64,000 nt of DNA from an uncultured Porphyromonas sp. (GTDB lineage: Bacteria; Bacteroidota; Bacteroidia; Bacteroidales; Porphyromonadaceae): the NCBI RefSeq assembly GCF_905372525.1, contig NZ_CAJPPN010000007.1, forward strand, positions 1 to 64,000, written 5' to 3'. Made by a program: the position numbers and the translations under genes. Below the pieces are notes generated by a model that worked only from the letters and a program-made list of their open reading frames with translations, had not been told where the DNA came from and did no database searches. This document shows positions 50,165 through 59,800 of this stretch, one piece after another (position 1 is the stretch's first letter; every line of letters starts with the position of its first letter).

Positions 50165-52516
50165 TCAGGGGGTACTCGGGGGGGTATCTGTGATGTTTTC
50201 TGGTTCGCCCTCGAAGATCTCTACAGCCTCCACGTCTCCTGCGTCAGAGCAGGGGGAGAAGCCCACGGGGGTCTTGAAGGTTGCGTCTTTTCTGTAGCCT
50301 AGTTTACTGTCAGAGTATACTTTCTTGATGAACTTGCCGAAGACAGGTAGGGCGGCGGCTGCCCCCTGCCCGAAGGCCATGGTATTGAAGCGCACGCTAC
50401 GCTCTTCGCCTCCTATCCAGCATCCTGCCACGATGTCTGGGGTGAAGCCCATGAACCACGTATCGCTATTGCGCTGTGTCGTCCCCGTCTTACCGCCCAG
50501 AGGCATCTGGAGCCCAAAGGCTGCCGAGCGCAGGCGTCCCCCAGTACCGCCATTGACGACGTTCTGGAGCATGTAGAGCATCTTGTTGGCAGCGTCGGTG
50601 GTGAGCACCTCGGTCATCTGTGGGGCGAAGGTCGCCACGATGTTGCCGTGCATGTCCTCGATCTGTGTGACGAAGATCGGGTCTATGCGTACCCCATCAT
50701 TGACGAAGGTTGTGTAGCCCGAGACCATCTCTCCGACGGTAGCCTCGGGGGTACCGAGAGACATAGCCATCGTAGCCTCGATAGGGCCTCGGAGGCCGTA
50801 GCTCTCTAGGAGTCGCTTGAAGGTGATCGGGGAGGTGCGACTCATCAGCTCGGCGGTCACCCAGTTATCGGAGTTCTGTAGCCCCCACTGGATGGAGACC
50901 ATCTCGCCGATACGACGGCTATTGGAGTTACGGGGTGTCCACGTCTGACCATTGTCCAGACGGTAGGTCTGCTGTACGTGTAGGATCTCGTCACAGGGCG
51001 AGGCTCCGTCCACCATAGCCAGCGAGTAGAGGTAGGGCTTGATGATCGAGCCCGTCTGGCGTCGTCCATCGGAGACCATATCGTACTGGAACTGTCCGAA
51101 GTTGATGTCCCCCACATAGGCCAATACATGACCGTTATGTGGGTCCATCGCCATGAAGCCTGAGCGCAGGATCCCCTTCATGTAGCGGATCGAATCCATC
51201 GGGGTCATGATCGTGTCACGCATACCACGCCACGACCATACCTGCATCTTAGTCTTCTTGTGGAACTGTGCCTTGATCTCGGCCTCGGAAAGTCCGTCCT
51301 CCTTGCTTAGGCGCCAGCGCTCACTCTGGCGCATCGCACGGCTGAGGATCGCCTCGCGCTGTTCCTTGGAGATAGAGGAGCTGAAGGGATCACCCCCACG
51401 ACTCTTGCGCTCGCGGTCGAAGGCGGGCTGTAGATACCCCCCGACATGCTCCTCGATAGCCTCCTCGGCATAGCGCTGCATATCTGGGACGATCGTCGTG
51501 TAGATCTTCAGCCCATCGGTGTAGATGTTGTAGGGGGAGCCGTCTGGCTTGTGGTTTTTGTTGCACCATCCGTAGAGGGGGTTGGTCTCCCACTGGATGC
51601 TGTCGTCCCGATAGCGGTCGTACTGCCAGGAGGCGTAGTCGCTGGGGTCGGGCTTACCGGCCATCATGATCTTGCGCAGGTGCTCACGGAAGTAGGGTGC
51701 GGTGCCCTGCTTGTGATCCATCTTGTGGAAGGAGGTGCGGATCGGGAGCTTGGAGAGTGAGTCCACCTCACGCTCAGAGAGGTAGCCAGCCTTCTCCATC
51801 TGCTGGAAGACGGTGTTGCGTCGCTCCAGGGGCAGGGGGCTATTCCTACGGAGTATGGGGTTGTAGACCGAGGGGTTCTTACACATCCCCACGAGCACGG
51901 CAGCCTCCTCGACATTGAGCTCGGCGGGAGTCTTACCGAAGTAGGTATAGGCAGCCGACTTGATCCCTACGGCATTGTAGAGGAAGTCGAATTGGTTGAG
52001 GTACATGGAGATGATCTCCTCCTTCGTGTAGTACCGTTCTAGCTTCGCAGCGATGACCCACTCCACGGGCTTCTTCATCATACGGGTGAAGAAATTGGAG
52101 CTAGGGGGCGAATAGAGCATCTTGGCGAGCTGCTGGGTGATGGTACTCCCGCCGCCCCCGCTCTTCTGCTGGAGGATCCCTGTCTTCACGACAGCACGTG
52201 CCAGCCCACGGAAGTCGATCCCTGAGTGGCTATCGAAGCGTACATCTTCGGTGGCGACTAGGGCTTTGATGAGGTTTGGGGAGATGTCTTTATATTCAAC
52301 GAATACACGATTGGTACCGCTGTGAGCAAAGGAGCCAATGATCTCACCGTTGGCGGCGATGAGCTGTGAGGCATACTTGTCGATGGGGTTCTGTAGCTGC
52401 TCAATAGGGGGGAGGTAACCGATCCACCCACGTGAGATAGCAAAGAGCCCACCGAATATAGCGAGCCAGACGAGGGCAAACCCGCCCCAGAGGCACGCCT
52501 TGATCTTATTATTCAT
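50165..52516 (-). CDS. Class A penicillin-binding protein (PBP1A type)
   Basis: 783 residues from the ATG at 52516 (MNNKIKACLWGG). An ATG at 52531 adds five residues. A single N-terminal transmembrane helix is followed by the GT51 transglycosylase domain (EDVRFDSHSGID near 92, GSTITQQLAKMLY near 125, KEEIISMYLNQ) and the transpeptidase domain (TGSIIKPY near 488, SDN near 547, KTGTTQ near 672). It polymerises and cross-links peptidoglycan at the inner membrane. The C-terminal tail is acidic and proline-rich. Confidence 0.95.
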   Translation of the reverse strand: MNNKIKACLWGGFALVWLAIFGGLFAISRGWIGYLPPIEQLQNPIDKYASQLIAANGEIIGSFAHSGTNRVFVEYKDISPNLIKALVATEDVRFDSHSGIDFRGLARAVVKTGILQQKSGGGGSTITQQLAKMLYSPPSSNFFTRMMKKPVEWVIAAKLERYYTKEEIISMYLNQFDFLYNAVGIKSAAYTYFGKTPAELNVEEAAVLVGMCKNPSVYNPILRRNSPLPLERRNTVFQQMEKAGYLSEREVDSLSKLPIRTSFHKMDHKQGTAPYFREHLRKIMMAGKPDPSDYASWQYDRYRDDSIQWETNPLYGWCNKNHKPDGSPYNIYTDGLKIYTTIVPDMQRYAEEAIEEHVGGYLQPAFDRERKSRGGDPFSSSISKEQREAILSRAMRQSERWRLSKEDGLSEAEIKAQFHKKTKMQVWSWRGMRDTIMTPMDSIRYMKGILRSGFMAMDPHNGHVLAYVGDINFGQFQYDMVSDGRRQTGSIIKPYLYSLAMVDGASPCDEILHVQQTYRLDNGQTWTPRNSNSRRIGEMVSIQWGLQNSDNWVTAELMSRTSPITFKRLLESYGLRGPIEATMAMSLGTPEATVGEMVSGYTTFVNDGVRIDPIFVTQIEDMHGNIVATFAPQMTEVLTTDAANKMLYMLQNVVNGGTGGRLRSAAFGLQMPLGGKTGTTQRNSDTWFMGFTPDIVAGCWIGGEERSVRFNTMAFGQGAAAALPVFGKFIKKVYSDSKLGYRKDATFKTPVGFSPCSDAGDVEAVEIFEGEPENITDTPPSTP

Positions 52517-52622
52517 TCTACCTATGATCATACATTCTCCTCCTTGGTGCTTGAGGAGCGTACCTGCTCTCCGCCCACGGTGCTATGCCCTAGATCGGAT
52601 GAGGTACACATTATATATACTA

Positions 52623-52657
52623 CAAAGGTATGAACTTTTAGTTACTCGCAATACAAA
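52623..52657 (-). promoter_or_regulatory. Promoter for PBP1A (and possibly GH95)
   Basis: On the minus strand TACCTTTG (52623-52630) is the -7 box. TTTG (52654-52657) lies 23 bp upstream, a longer than usual spacer. Confidence 0.45.
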
Positions 52658-52687
52658 TTCCTCTGATGGCCTCATCGCAAAGGGCAG

Positions 52688-52723
52688 AGGGTGCACGCTC
52701 TCTGTTCAGAGAACGTGCACCCT
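52688..52723. terminator. Hairpin after the 52.8 kb lipoprotein gene
   Basis: AGGGTGCACG with TCTCTG and CAGAGA with CGTGCACCCT form a long, nearly perfect stem 34 bp after the stop of the minus-strand lipoprotein gene. Confidence 0.75.
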
Positions 52724-52757
52724 TGCTTTATCCTCACCTATGATTATCCCTTATTGC

Positions 52758-53795
52758 TTAGACTTTTGGTGGAGCCTCTGGCTTATCTGTATGTGGGGGT
52801 ACCTCAGGCTTGCTTGGACGAGATGGAGGATCTACAGGAGTAGGTTTTTTCTCGTTCTTGGATGAGTCTTCAGGAGTTTTGGGTCTAGGAGGTGGCCCAA
52901 CTTGTTTGTCTCGATCCTGGTGTGGTGGACGCTCAGCCTTCCCTTTGAGAGGGGGGCGTCCATGACTAGATCCTATGTGAAAGGGCGGTTTCTGTAGCTT
53001 ACAGTGACCCGCGTCTGCGTATTTTTGAATAGCACGGACGATGTGTTCTATCCAATCCGAACTGGGAGCCACTCCAAGTCCAATGCCATACAGTGTGAGT
53101 TGCATGGCAACGTCCCTTTGGCATGGAGTCATCTGCTTGACAGCCTCACTCCATATCATACGGTCTCCAGGGGACATCTTAAGCCCCATGGAGCGTTTGA
53201 TTACTTCGATCTCTCTCTCATCACAGATTTTGATGATGGTTCTACGTAGTACCCTCATAATCTCCATCTTTGCGAGTATCTCGGCTTGTACAGGCTTTGA
53301 GTATGAGGAAAAAACGTCTGAGGCCTGATAGGAGGCAATATGTTTTAACAGAAGATTCTCATCAGGGGCGAAAGCTATCTCCGAGAGGTCGAAGAGAGAG
53401 TCTTTGACAGATTGCGGGTACACGAGTACTCCATGGGGAGCTTTTTCCCCTTCGAAGTACATTGTCTGTAGAGTAAGTAATTTGGCTACTTGCTCGGCTT
53501 CTTTATCTAGGCTATCCCTGGATATGCTAGATTTAGAGGAGGGTGTTAGAGCTCGTGTCTCATATTCTTCAAAGGTGCTACAGTGGATGATGTGGCGACT
53601 TAGTACGCTTATGAGGTCTTTACTGCGCTCTTGTGGATCCTGCACGACGCTGTCTATGGTGGATCCTGTGTGCCTTGAACTCATATCCTCCAAATTCTGC
53701 TTACCACAAGAAAATATGCAGAGGAGAGTGAAGAGACAAAAAGTAAGTCTCTGCGTGATGTATAGGGTGCTTTCCCTATGTGGCTTATGTTTCAT
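52758..53795 (-). CDS. Lipoprotein with a proline-rich C-terminal region
   Basis: 345 residues from the ATG at 53795 (MKHKPHRESTLYITQRLTFC), leading to a FSC lipobox with Cys30. An in-frame start at 53882 would overlap the upstream gene and is rejected. The body (about 31-260) is helical with no recognised family. The last about 80 residues are rich in Pro, Lys and Asp (GPPPRPKTPEDSSKNEKKP), which suggests an extended, possibly surface- or wall-spanning tail. Base composition is more AT-rich than in the neighbours. It follows a small membrane protein gene by 5 bp. Confidence 0.75.
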   Translation of the reverse strand: MKHKPHRESTLYITQRLTFCLFTLLCIFSCGKQNLEDMSSRHTGSTIDSVVQDPQERSKDLISVLSRHIIHCSTFEEYETRALTPSSKSSISRDSLDKEAEQVAKLLTLQTMYFEGEKAPHGVLVYPQSVKDSLFDLSEIAFAPDENLLLKHIASYQASDVFSSYSKPVQAEILAKMEIMRVLRRTIIKICDEREIEVIKRSMGLKMSPGDRMIWSEAVKQMTPCQRDVAMQLTLYGIGLGVAPSSDWIEHIVRAIQKYADAGHCKLQKPPFHIGSSHGRPPLKGKAERPPHQDRDKQVGPPPRPKTPEDSSKNEKKPTPVDPPSRPSKPEVPPHTDKPEAPPKV

Positions 53796-53800
53796 ATTGA

Positions 53801-54058
53801 TTAGTCTCTTTTCTTGGTGAGCGTGAGAATAAGTATTATCACGACGTCTGGAAGAGGGAGTATTGCCCAGAACCAGCACCAAAAGGGTGTAAATAGCTTA
53901 TTATAAAAGCTAGAGAAGGATTCTCCCGCTTCCATCGCGAGGTAGGCACGATAGAGCGCGAAGAGAAGGAAGATGATGGCGAGGACTCCCGCTAGCCAGT
54001 TGTAGACTCGGAGGGTCTTGAGTAGGTAGAGTCTTGTTTGCCTCAGTGGAATAGCCAT
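53801..54058 (-). CDS. Small membrane protein (two predicted transmembrane segments)
   Basis: 85 residues from the ATG at 54058 (MAIPLRQTRLYLLKTLRVYN). An in-frame ATG at 54106 would add 16 residues. It has two hydrophobic stretches, WLAGVLAIIFLLFALYRAYL and FWCWFWAILPLPDVVIILIL, with a short loop between them and a basic C-terminus TKKRD. No family was recognised. It is 5 bp upstream of the lipoprotein gene, so the two form a probable operon. Confidence 0.65.
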   Translation of the reverse strand: MAIPLRQTRLYLLKTLRVYNWLAGVLAIIFLLFALYRAYLAMEAGESFSSFYNKLFTPFWCWFWAILPLPDVVIILILTLTKKRD

Positions 54059-54259
54059 GTCTTGGGAGAAATTAGGGACGGGGATTGTAGGTGAGGATGG
54101 GGGCACCTGTGCTACGGGCTCCCTTGTGCTTTGAGATCTTTGTGTTTCTTCCTTATGTCTGTACTTACTCTTTTAGGTGAGTAGTCTAGTCTTAGAGGCA
54201 TGGTGTCTTGGTCTGTAGCCTAATGCTGTGGGGAGACCTCACACTACGCCCTTCACCCG

Positions 54260-54289
54260 CAAAGGTATTGATAAATCCGAGATGGACAA
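54260..54289 (-). promoter_or_regulatory. Promoter for the small membrane protein-lipoprotein operon
   Basis: On the minus strand TTG (54287-54289), a 19 bp spacer and TACCTTTG (54260-54267) match the consensus. The leader to the 54058 start would be about 195 nt. Confidence 0.55.
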
Positions 54290-54421
54290 TCCCATTCGCT
54301 AGGTGTCACGCTACGGGGATCCTTTGGCTCGACTAGCCAGTTGTCAGGAGAGCACATATAGGGAGGGACGTGGGGCGATGTCCTCATACCCTTAGCTAAG
54401 CCTACGATAGACCGGTAGATA

Positions 54422-54509
54422 GTGTACACGTGTGTACACACTAGTGTACCTACTGTGTACACTCCGATGTACACGCGTGTATACAAGAGTGTACAAGCGT
54501 GTACACTCC
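54422..54509. repeat. GTGTACAC palindrome array, four units at 22-23 bp spacing
   Basis: The units start at 54422, 54444, 54467 and 54489, each with GTGTAC (or ATGTAC) followed by an inverted GTGTACAC or GTGTATAC. Spacing is 22, 23 and 22 bp. It lies between the divergent membrane-protein operon and rpsA, about 90 bp before the rpsA -7 box. The gap 54059-54720 has no supported gene besides. Confidence 0.8.
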
Positions 54510-54599
54510 TGACGCTCCTGCCGAGAGCCTACCCCGGGGAGGTACTGTAGGCTAGGGTGAGCCCTCGGGTATATATAGGTATGCTGTAGCGTTTTTTCG

Positions 54600-54607
54600 T
54601 ATCTTTG
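54600..54607 (+). promoter_or_regulatory. -7 promoter box for rpsA
   Basis: TATCTTTG, 113 bp before the rpsA start. No clear TTG lies at the -33 distance. The long leader could house S1 autoregulation, known for rpsA in other bacteria but not shown here. Confidence 0.5.
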
Positions 54608-54720
54608 TCATCGACTTTTGTAGGAGAGCATCGCTTGATGTCCGCTTATTTAGGTCAGCAAGTCATGCGTACCTCTCCTATCGAGAGACGCTCGTGTGTA
54701 ATTCATAGTAAGTTTAACAA

Positions 54721-56514
54721 ATGGAAAATTTAAAAGAGATCAAGCCCATCGCAGACTTCAACTGGGATGAGTTTGAGCAGGGAGAAGCCGTTGCTTCTGC
54801 TTCACGCAAGGAGCAGGAAGCCGCCTACGACAACACGCTGAACAACGTCAAGGATCAGGAGGTCGTCATAGGTACAGTCACCGAGATCAACAAGCGTGAT
54901 GTCCTCGTAGACATTGGCTTCAAGAGCTCTGGTCGTATCTCCGCTTCGGAGTTCCGCTACAACCCTGAGCTAAAGGTCGGGGATAAGGTAGAGGTCTTCA
55001 TCGAGTCTCAGGAAGATAAGAAGGGTCAGCTCGTCCTATCTCACCGTCAGGCTCGTGTAGCACGCTCTTGGGATCGTATCAACGAAGCCCTGGAGAAGGA
55101 CGAAGTGGTACGAGGCTACGTCAAGTGCCGTACGAAGGGTGGTATGATCGTCGATATCTTCGGTATCGAAGCCTTCCTCCCTGGATCTCAGATAGACGTC
55201 CGTCCTATCCGTGACTACGATGCGTACGTGGATAAGACGATGGAGTTCAAGATCGTCAAGATCAACCAGGACTTCAAGAACGTCGTCGTATCACATAAGG
55301 TACTCATCGAAGCCGAGCTCGAAGCCCAGAAGGCAGAGATCATCGGTAAGCTCGAGAAGGGTCAGGTACTCGAAGGGGTGGTCAAGAACATCACTTCCTA
55401 CGGAGCCTTCATCGACCTCGGTGGTATCGATGGTCTTGTACACATCACCGACCTCTCCTGGGGTCGTGTCTCACACCCCAGCGAGGTGGTATCACTCGAT
55501 CAGACGCTCAACGTCGTTATCCTTGAGTTCGACGAAGCTAAGAAGCGTATCGCTCTTGGCCTCAAGCAGCTCCAGCCACATCCATGGGATAGCCTAGACC
55601 CCAACCTCAAGGTAGGTGACAAGGTCAAGGGTAAGGTCGTCGTCCTGGCTGACTACGGTGCCTTCATCGAAGTCGCTCCTGGCGTCGAAGGGCTTGTCCA
55701 TATCTCCGAAATGAGCTGGACACAGCACGTACGCTCCGCTCAGGATATCCTGAAGGTAGGAGACGAGGTAGAGGCTGTCATCCTCTCGCTAGACCGCGAA
55801 GAGCGTAAGATGAGCCTTGGCCTGAAGCAGCTCAAGGAAGATCCATGGGAAAACATCGACAAGCGTTTCCCCATTGGCTCTCGCCACACTGCCAAGGTGC
55901 GTAACTTCACGAACTTCGGTGTCTTCGTAGAGATTGAGGAGGGTATCGATGGGCTAGTCCACATCTCTGACCTCTCCTGGACGAAGAAGATCAAGCACCC
56001 CAACGAGTTCACCGAAGTAGGCGCTCCCCTTGAGATCGTCGTCCTCGAGATCGACAAGGAGAACCGTCGCCTCAGCCTAGGCCACAAGCAGGTAGAGGAG
56101 AACCCCTGGAACCACCTAGAGGCTGACTACCGTGTAGGTAGCATCCACGAGGGTACCATCAGCGAGTTCATCGACAAGGGTGCTATCGTCTCCCTCCCTG
56201 AGGGTATCGAAGCCTTCGCTACGCCTAAGCACCTCGTGAAGGCTGATGGCACACAGGCTACTAAGGGTGAGACACTCCCCTTCAAGGTCATTGAGTTCAA
56301 TAAGGACGCTCGCCGCATCATCGTCTCACACAGCCGTACCTTCGAAGACGAAGCAAAGGCCGAGGCTCGTGCTAGCGAACGTGCAGAGCGTGGTGAGCGT
56401 CAGGCTCGTCAGCAGGATGCCGCTGCCGCTGTAGCTGCTACCAATGCTGCTACGGAAAAGGCTACCCTCGGTGACCTCGATGCCCTCGCAGCACTGAAGG
56501 AAAAGCTCTCCTAA
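54721..56514 (+). CDS. rpsA: 30S ribosomal protein S1
   Basis: 597 residues with six consecutive S1 RNA-binding domains. The repeated signature is VKNITSYGAFIDLGGIDGLV, VVLADYGAFIEVAPGVEGLV and VRNFTNFGVFVEIEEGIDGL, each followed by HIS or HIT and a later LGLKQL or LGHKQ. The C-terminus is an acidic, Ala-rich tail with charged residues (ARASERAERGERQARQQDAA). S1 binds mRNA and helps it dock on the 30S subunit. It is monocistronic between its -7 box and a strong terminator. Confidence 0.96.
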   Translation: MENLKEIKPIADFNWDEFEQGEAVASASRKEQEAAYDNTLNNVKDQEVVIGTVTEINKRDVLVDIGFKSSGRISASEFRYNPELKVGDKVEVFIESQEDKKGQLVLSHRQARVARSWDRINEALEKDEVVRGYVKCRTKGGMIVDIFGIEAFLPGSQIDVRPIRDYDAYVDKTMEFKIVKINQDFKNVVVSHKVLIEAELEAQKAEIIGKLEKGQVLEGVVKNITSYGAFIDLGGIDGLVHITDLSWGRVSHPSEVVSLDQTLNVVILEFDEAKKRIALGLKQLQPHPWDSLDPNLKVGDKVKGKVVVLADYGAFIEVAPGVEGLVHISEMSWTQHVRSAQDILKVGDEVEAVILSLDREERKMSLGLKQLKEDPWENIDKRFPIGSRHTAKVRNFTNFGVFVEIEEGIDGLVHISDLSWTKKIKHPNEFTEVGAPLEIVVLEIDKENRRLSLGHKQVEENPWNHLEADYRVGSIHEGTISEFIDKGAIVSLPEGIEAFATPKHLVKADGTQATKGETLPFKVIEFNKDARRIIVSHSRTFEDEAKAEARASERAERGERQARQQDAAAAVAATNAATEKATLGDLDALAALKEKLS

Positions 56515-56539
56515 GCGCTATACCCACATAACGAAAGGG

Positions 56540-56575
56540 GATCGCCCCACAGAGCCTAGGCTCTGTGGGGCGATC
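56540..56575 (+). terminator. Terminator after rpsA
   Basis: GATCGCCCCACAGAGCC and GGCTCTGTGGGGCGATC are perfect 17 bp arms separated by TA. Confidence 0.88.
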
Positions 56576-56625
56576 TGCATTATAGGCCATGTGCTAGCGC
56601 TATGGGATAGGTGGGATAGGTGCAA

Positions 56626-56664
56626 AGTCTAATAGGTCTAATAAGTCTAATGGGTCTAATAGGA
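56626..56664. repeat. 9 bp tandem repeat (four units)
   Basis: AGTCTAATA, GGTCTAATA, AGTCTAATG and GGTCTAATA, downstream of rpsA. Confidence 0.8.
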
Positions 56665-56677
56665 GAGCGAAGAAGGA

Positions 56678-56732
56678 CTAGCCGTACTGGGAGCGGTGAG
56701 CTAGCCGTGTCGGGGGCGGTGAGCTAGCCGAG
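56678..56732. repeat. 23 bp tandem repeat (2.4 units)
   Basis: CTAGCCGTACTGGGAGCGG (56678) and CTAGCCGTGTCGGGGGCGG (56701), each followed by TGAG, are 23 bp units followed by a partial third unit CTAGCCGAG at 56724. The 56515-56896 gap contains this repeat, the 9 bp repeat and two terminators, but no supported gene. Confidence 0.8.
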
Positions 56733-56810
56733 TGAGAGGCTGGGTGGAGGGGCTTTTAGGTGGCGGGGAGGATAGAATTAGCTGAGTCGCTGGGACGGGA
56801 GGACGAGAAA

Positions 56811-56866
56811 GGGTAACCCCTCGGGAGGTACACCGACTAGGTCGGTGGTCTCCCGAGGGGTTGCCC
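56811..56866 (-). terminator. Terminator of the giant T9SS cargo gene
   Basis: GGGTAACCCCTCGGGAG (56811-56827) and CTCCCGAGGGGTTGCCC (56850-56866) enclose an inner CACCGAC/GTCGGTG stem. On the minus strand the stem is followed by TTTC, 31 bp after the giant gene's stop. Confidence 0.82.
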
Positions 56867-56896
56867 TTTGTAGATCGGTGGAGAGGCTTGGCGAGC

Positions 56897-59800
56897 TTAC
56901 TTCTTGATGAAGCGCTGGCTAGAGCCTCCCGCACGTACGACGTAGATGCCTGGTGTGTAGGCGCTGACGTTGATACGATCCCCACGGCGGTAGTTGGCAT
57001 TGCGATAGAGACATTCACCCGCGATGGAGAAGATCTCTACACGACCTGCCGTGGTGAGCGTGATGTAGTCCACAGCTGGGCTGGGGAGTACACGTAGGTC
57101 GGTGATGTTCGCCGTGTCATCGGTGACTGGAGGTTCGCCCACGGTCAGTGGGATGCGTAGGTAGACGGCGGCACCACGGCTTATGGCCTTGACGAGGAGG
57201 CTCGTCTCACCCTTTGCCTTGGTAGTCACCTCGAGCTTGCCTTCCTTCACAACAGCTGTAGCTAGAGAGGCGTTGGGTGCCTCGAGGAGGGTGTAGGTGA
57301 CCGTCGCACCTGCCTTCTTAGGTAGGGTCGTTGAGGAGAAGATCTTAGCGAGCTCCAGAGCCTGCGTAGTAGCAGGGCGGATGGTGACCTGTGCTGCCTG
57401 TTCCTCGATGATCTTACCCCCTATGTTGTCTAGGATGAAGTAGAAGGGGATCGTCGAGCCAAACTGATTGGCACGTGTACCCATAGCCGTGAAACGGATC
57501 GAGGATACCTCGCCAAGGGCGGAGAGGTCCAGCCACTGCCACGTGTCGATGACGTAGTGATCGGCAGGGTTCTCACTGCGATAGTCGGCGAGGTAGAAGT
57601 CTACCTTCTTGGTCTCGTCGTCGTTGGAGATCGCTGTGATCTTGTAGTAGTCTCCCTTCTTGAAGGGCGTATTAGGCTCATCCCCCAAGCCCGTACCATG
57701 CTCGGAGACGTACTTGACCCAAGCGGTATTGGAGATGTACATGCCGGGGATCACAGCCTTGGCAGCATGGGTGACCTGGAGCTTGGTATCACCGAAGAGA
57801 TAGGCGACACCATAGTTCTTGGAGTCAGCTACCCCGTGACCGACGACACCGTTGTACTGATCAGCCAGCTGGCTGTAGGTCGTAGCGGTGTGGCTGGAGT
57901 AGGCGTATCCGCCCCACGAAGCCCACTTCTTCATATAGGTATTGGTAAAGCCGTAGCTTCCACTATAGAAGGTCGTGGTCTGTACATCCTCAGTCTGGTT
58001 GGGGTCACCTGTCCAGTGGCTTTCGCTGGCGAGTGCGAGGTCGTCGAAGGTAGCTAGTACAGCATCACTTGCGACTCGAAGGAGCTTGCCCGCAGAGGTC
58101 GTGGTGCCCCAGGCGTCCTTGGCGACGACCTTATATAGGCGGGTATGATCCGCCTTCGTCGTGTAGGAGGCCTCGGTAGATACTTCTTTGCCTAGGGCAT
58201 CTGTCCAGGTATAGGTATAGGGAGCTACACCACCGGAGGCGGAGACGCTGAGTGTCTTCGTCTCGCCACTCTTGGCGGTCTCGGTGGTGGCGTCCAGCGT
58301 GAGGGCTGCGGGGGCACCACTGAAGTCATCGATATGTACTGTACCGAGGGTGACGAGGGTGAGGGAGTGTAGCGGGCCGAGTTCACGGAGGTTGACGAAG
58401 GTCCACTTCCCATCGCTGGAGGGGAGGGTCTTGCTCTTTGTCTCCTTGCCGTCCTTGTCCTTAGCCTTTAGGACTAGCTCCTTGTCACTGCGGAGCCAGA
58501 AGCCGCCTAGGACAAGGTCGTTGTGGCTATTAGTGATGGATACATCTGCAGGGGAGATGACCTTGGCGATATGCTTGCTACCGGCGGTCGCTCCCTTAGC
58601 CTCCTGGACGACCTCGAAGCCCTCGAAGTGTGCCGTCCCGTCGTCGAAGGTGGTCTTCCCGACAGTGACACTCTCGAAGGTCGATACCTCCGTCTTGGGG
58701 TATCCCGTGGTGAAGGTAACGGGGGTGAAGGGTGCGGTGTACTCGTCATTCAGACCGAGCAGTAGGCCGTAGAGCTTGTATTCTGTCTCGGCAGTGAGGC
58801 CCGTCAAGGCCTTAGTCTGCTCGGTACCCTTGCTGAAGATCAGCGAGGTCGTCGAGGCCTTCAGTTCATCTACTGTAGGAGCAGCGTCGCTGGAGGGCAG
58901 GATCTTGTAGAGAAGCTTTCCGAACTCCGTGGCCTTGACCACGAGGCGAGCTGTCGTGACCTCTACCTTGTCTACACGTGGGTAGCCTGCCTCCAGGGCG
59001 GGGGTGGTGTGGTCGGTGACCTCGTAGGCTCCTGCGGTAGCAGGGTCGGGACGCTCAGCAGAGGTGATGTCCTTGGTGACCTCGGGGAGACGAGGGGCGA
59101 AGCGGAGACCACCTACCTTCTTGGGAAGGAGTGAGGAGGCTTCGTCGAAGAAGGCTGCTTCCTCTACGATCGAGGTAGCATCGCCCGTCTCGCTCTTCCA
59201 CTTGTTGATATCGACAGCCTCACCGAGGTAGGCGTAGCTTGCCCCTGAGGTGAAGTTGGCATTGTGGGAGAGGGTGAGCCCCGCCTTCATCGTCGCTCTA
59301 TTGAGGTAGTAGACGTAGCCCCCGGTATGGTTCTGTAGGAGGTTGTTCTTGATCGTGGCGTCGTGCTCGAGCGTGTTGTTTTTGCCGATGTTCGCTAGAG
59401 CTGCCGTATTCTTCTTGTCGGCAGGGCCGGTGATGGACACAGAGTTGTGTAGGATGTCAGCCTTGCCGATGTGGGCGTCGGCGAAGTAGATACCATAGAC
59501 GGCGCCGGGGTGATTGTCGGCTGTGAGGCGGAGCTCGTTATTGTAGATGAGGTTCCTCCCTGGGGTGTTCTCCGCCACAGAGCCTCCACGCAGGTAGAGG
59601 GCATTAACGTCTCGATACCTCCCCGTTGCTACTAGGTCGTGGGTCTCTATCTTATTGCCTCGAATGGTGGTGCTCCCCGTGAGGACAGCATCGATGGCCT
59701 TGTAGGGACTTGCGACCTTGCCCGAGCCGATGATATGGTTGTCCTCTAGGATGCTCTCATTCACCTTGGTGGAGTAGATCCCCACGGAGCCCTGCCCGAC

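Noticed and set aside
54422..54509. Possible CRISPR array
   Set aside because: The units are contiguous palindromes of about 22 bp without unique spacers, and no cas genes are present.
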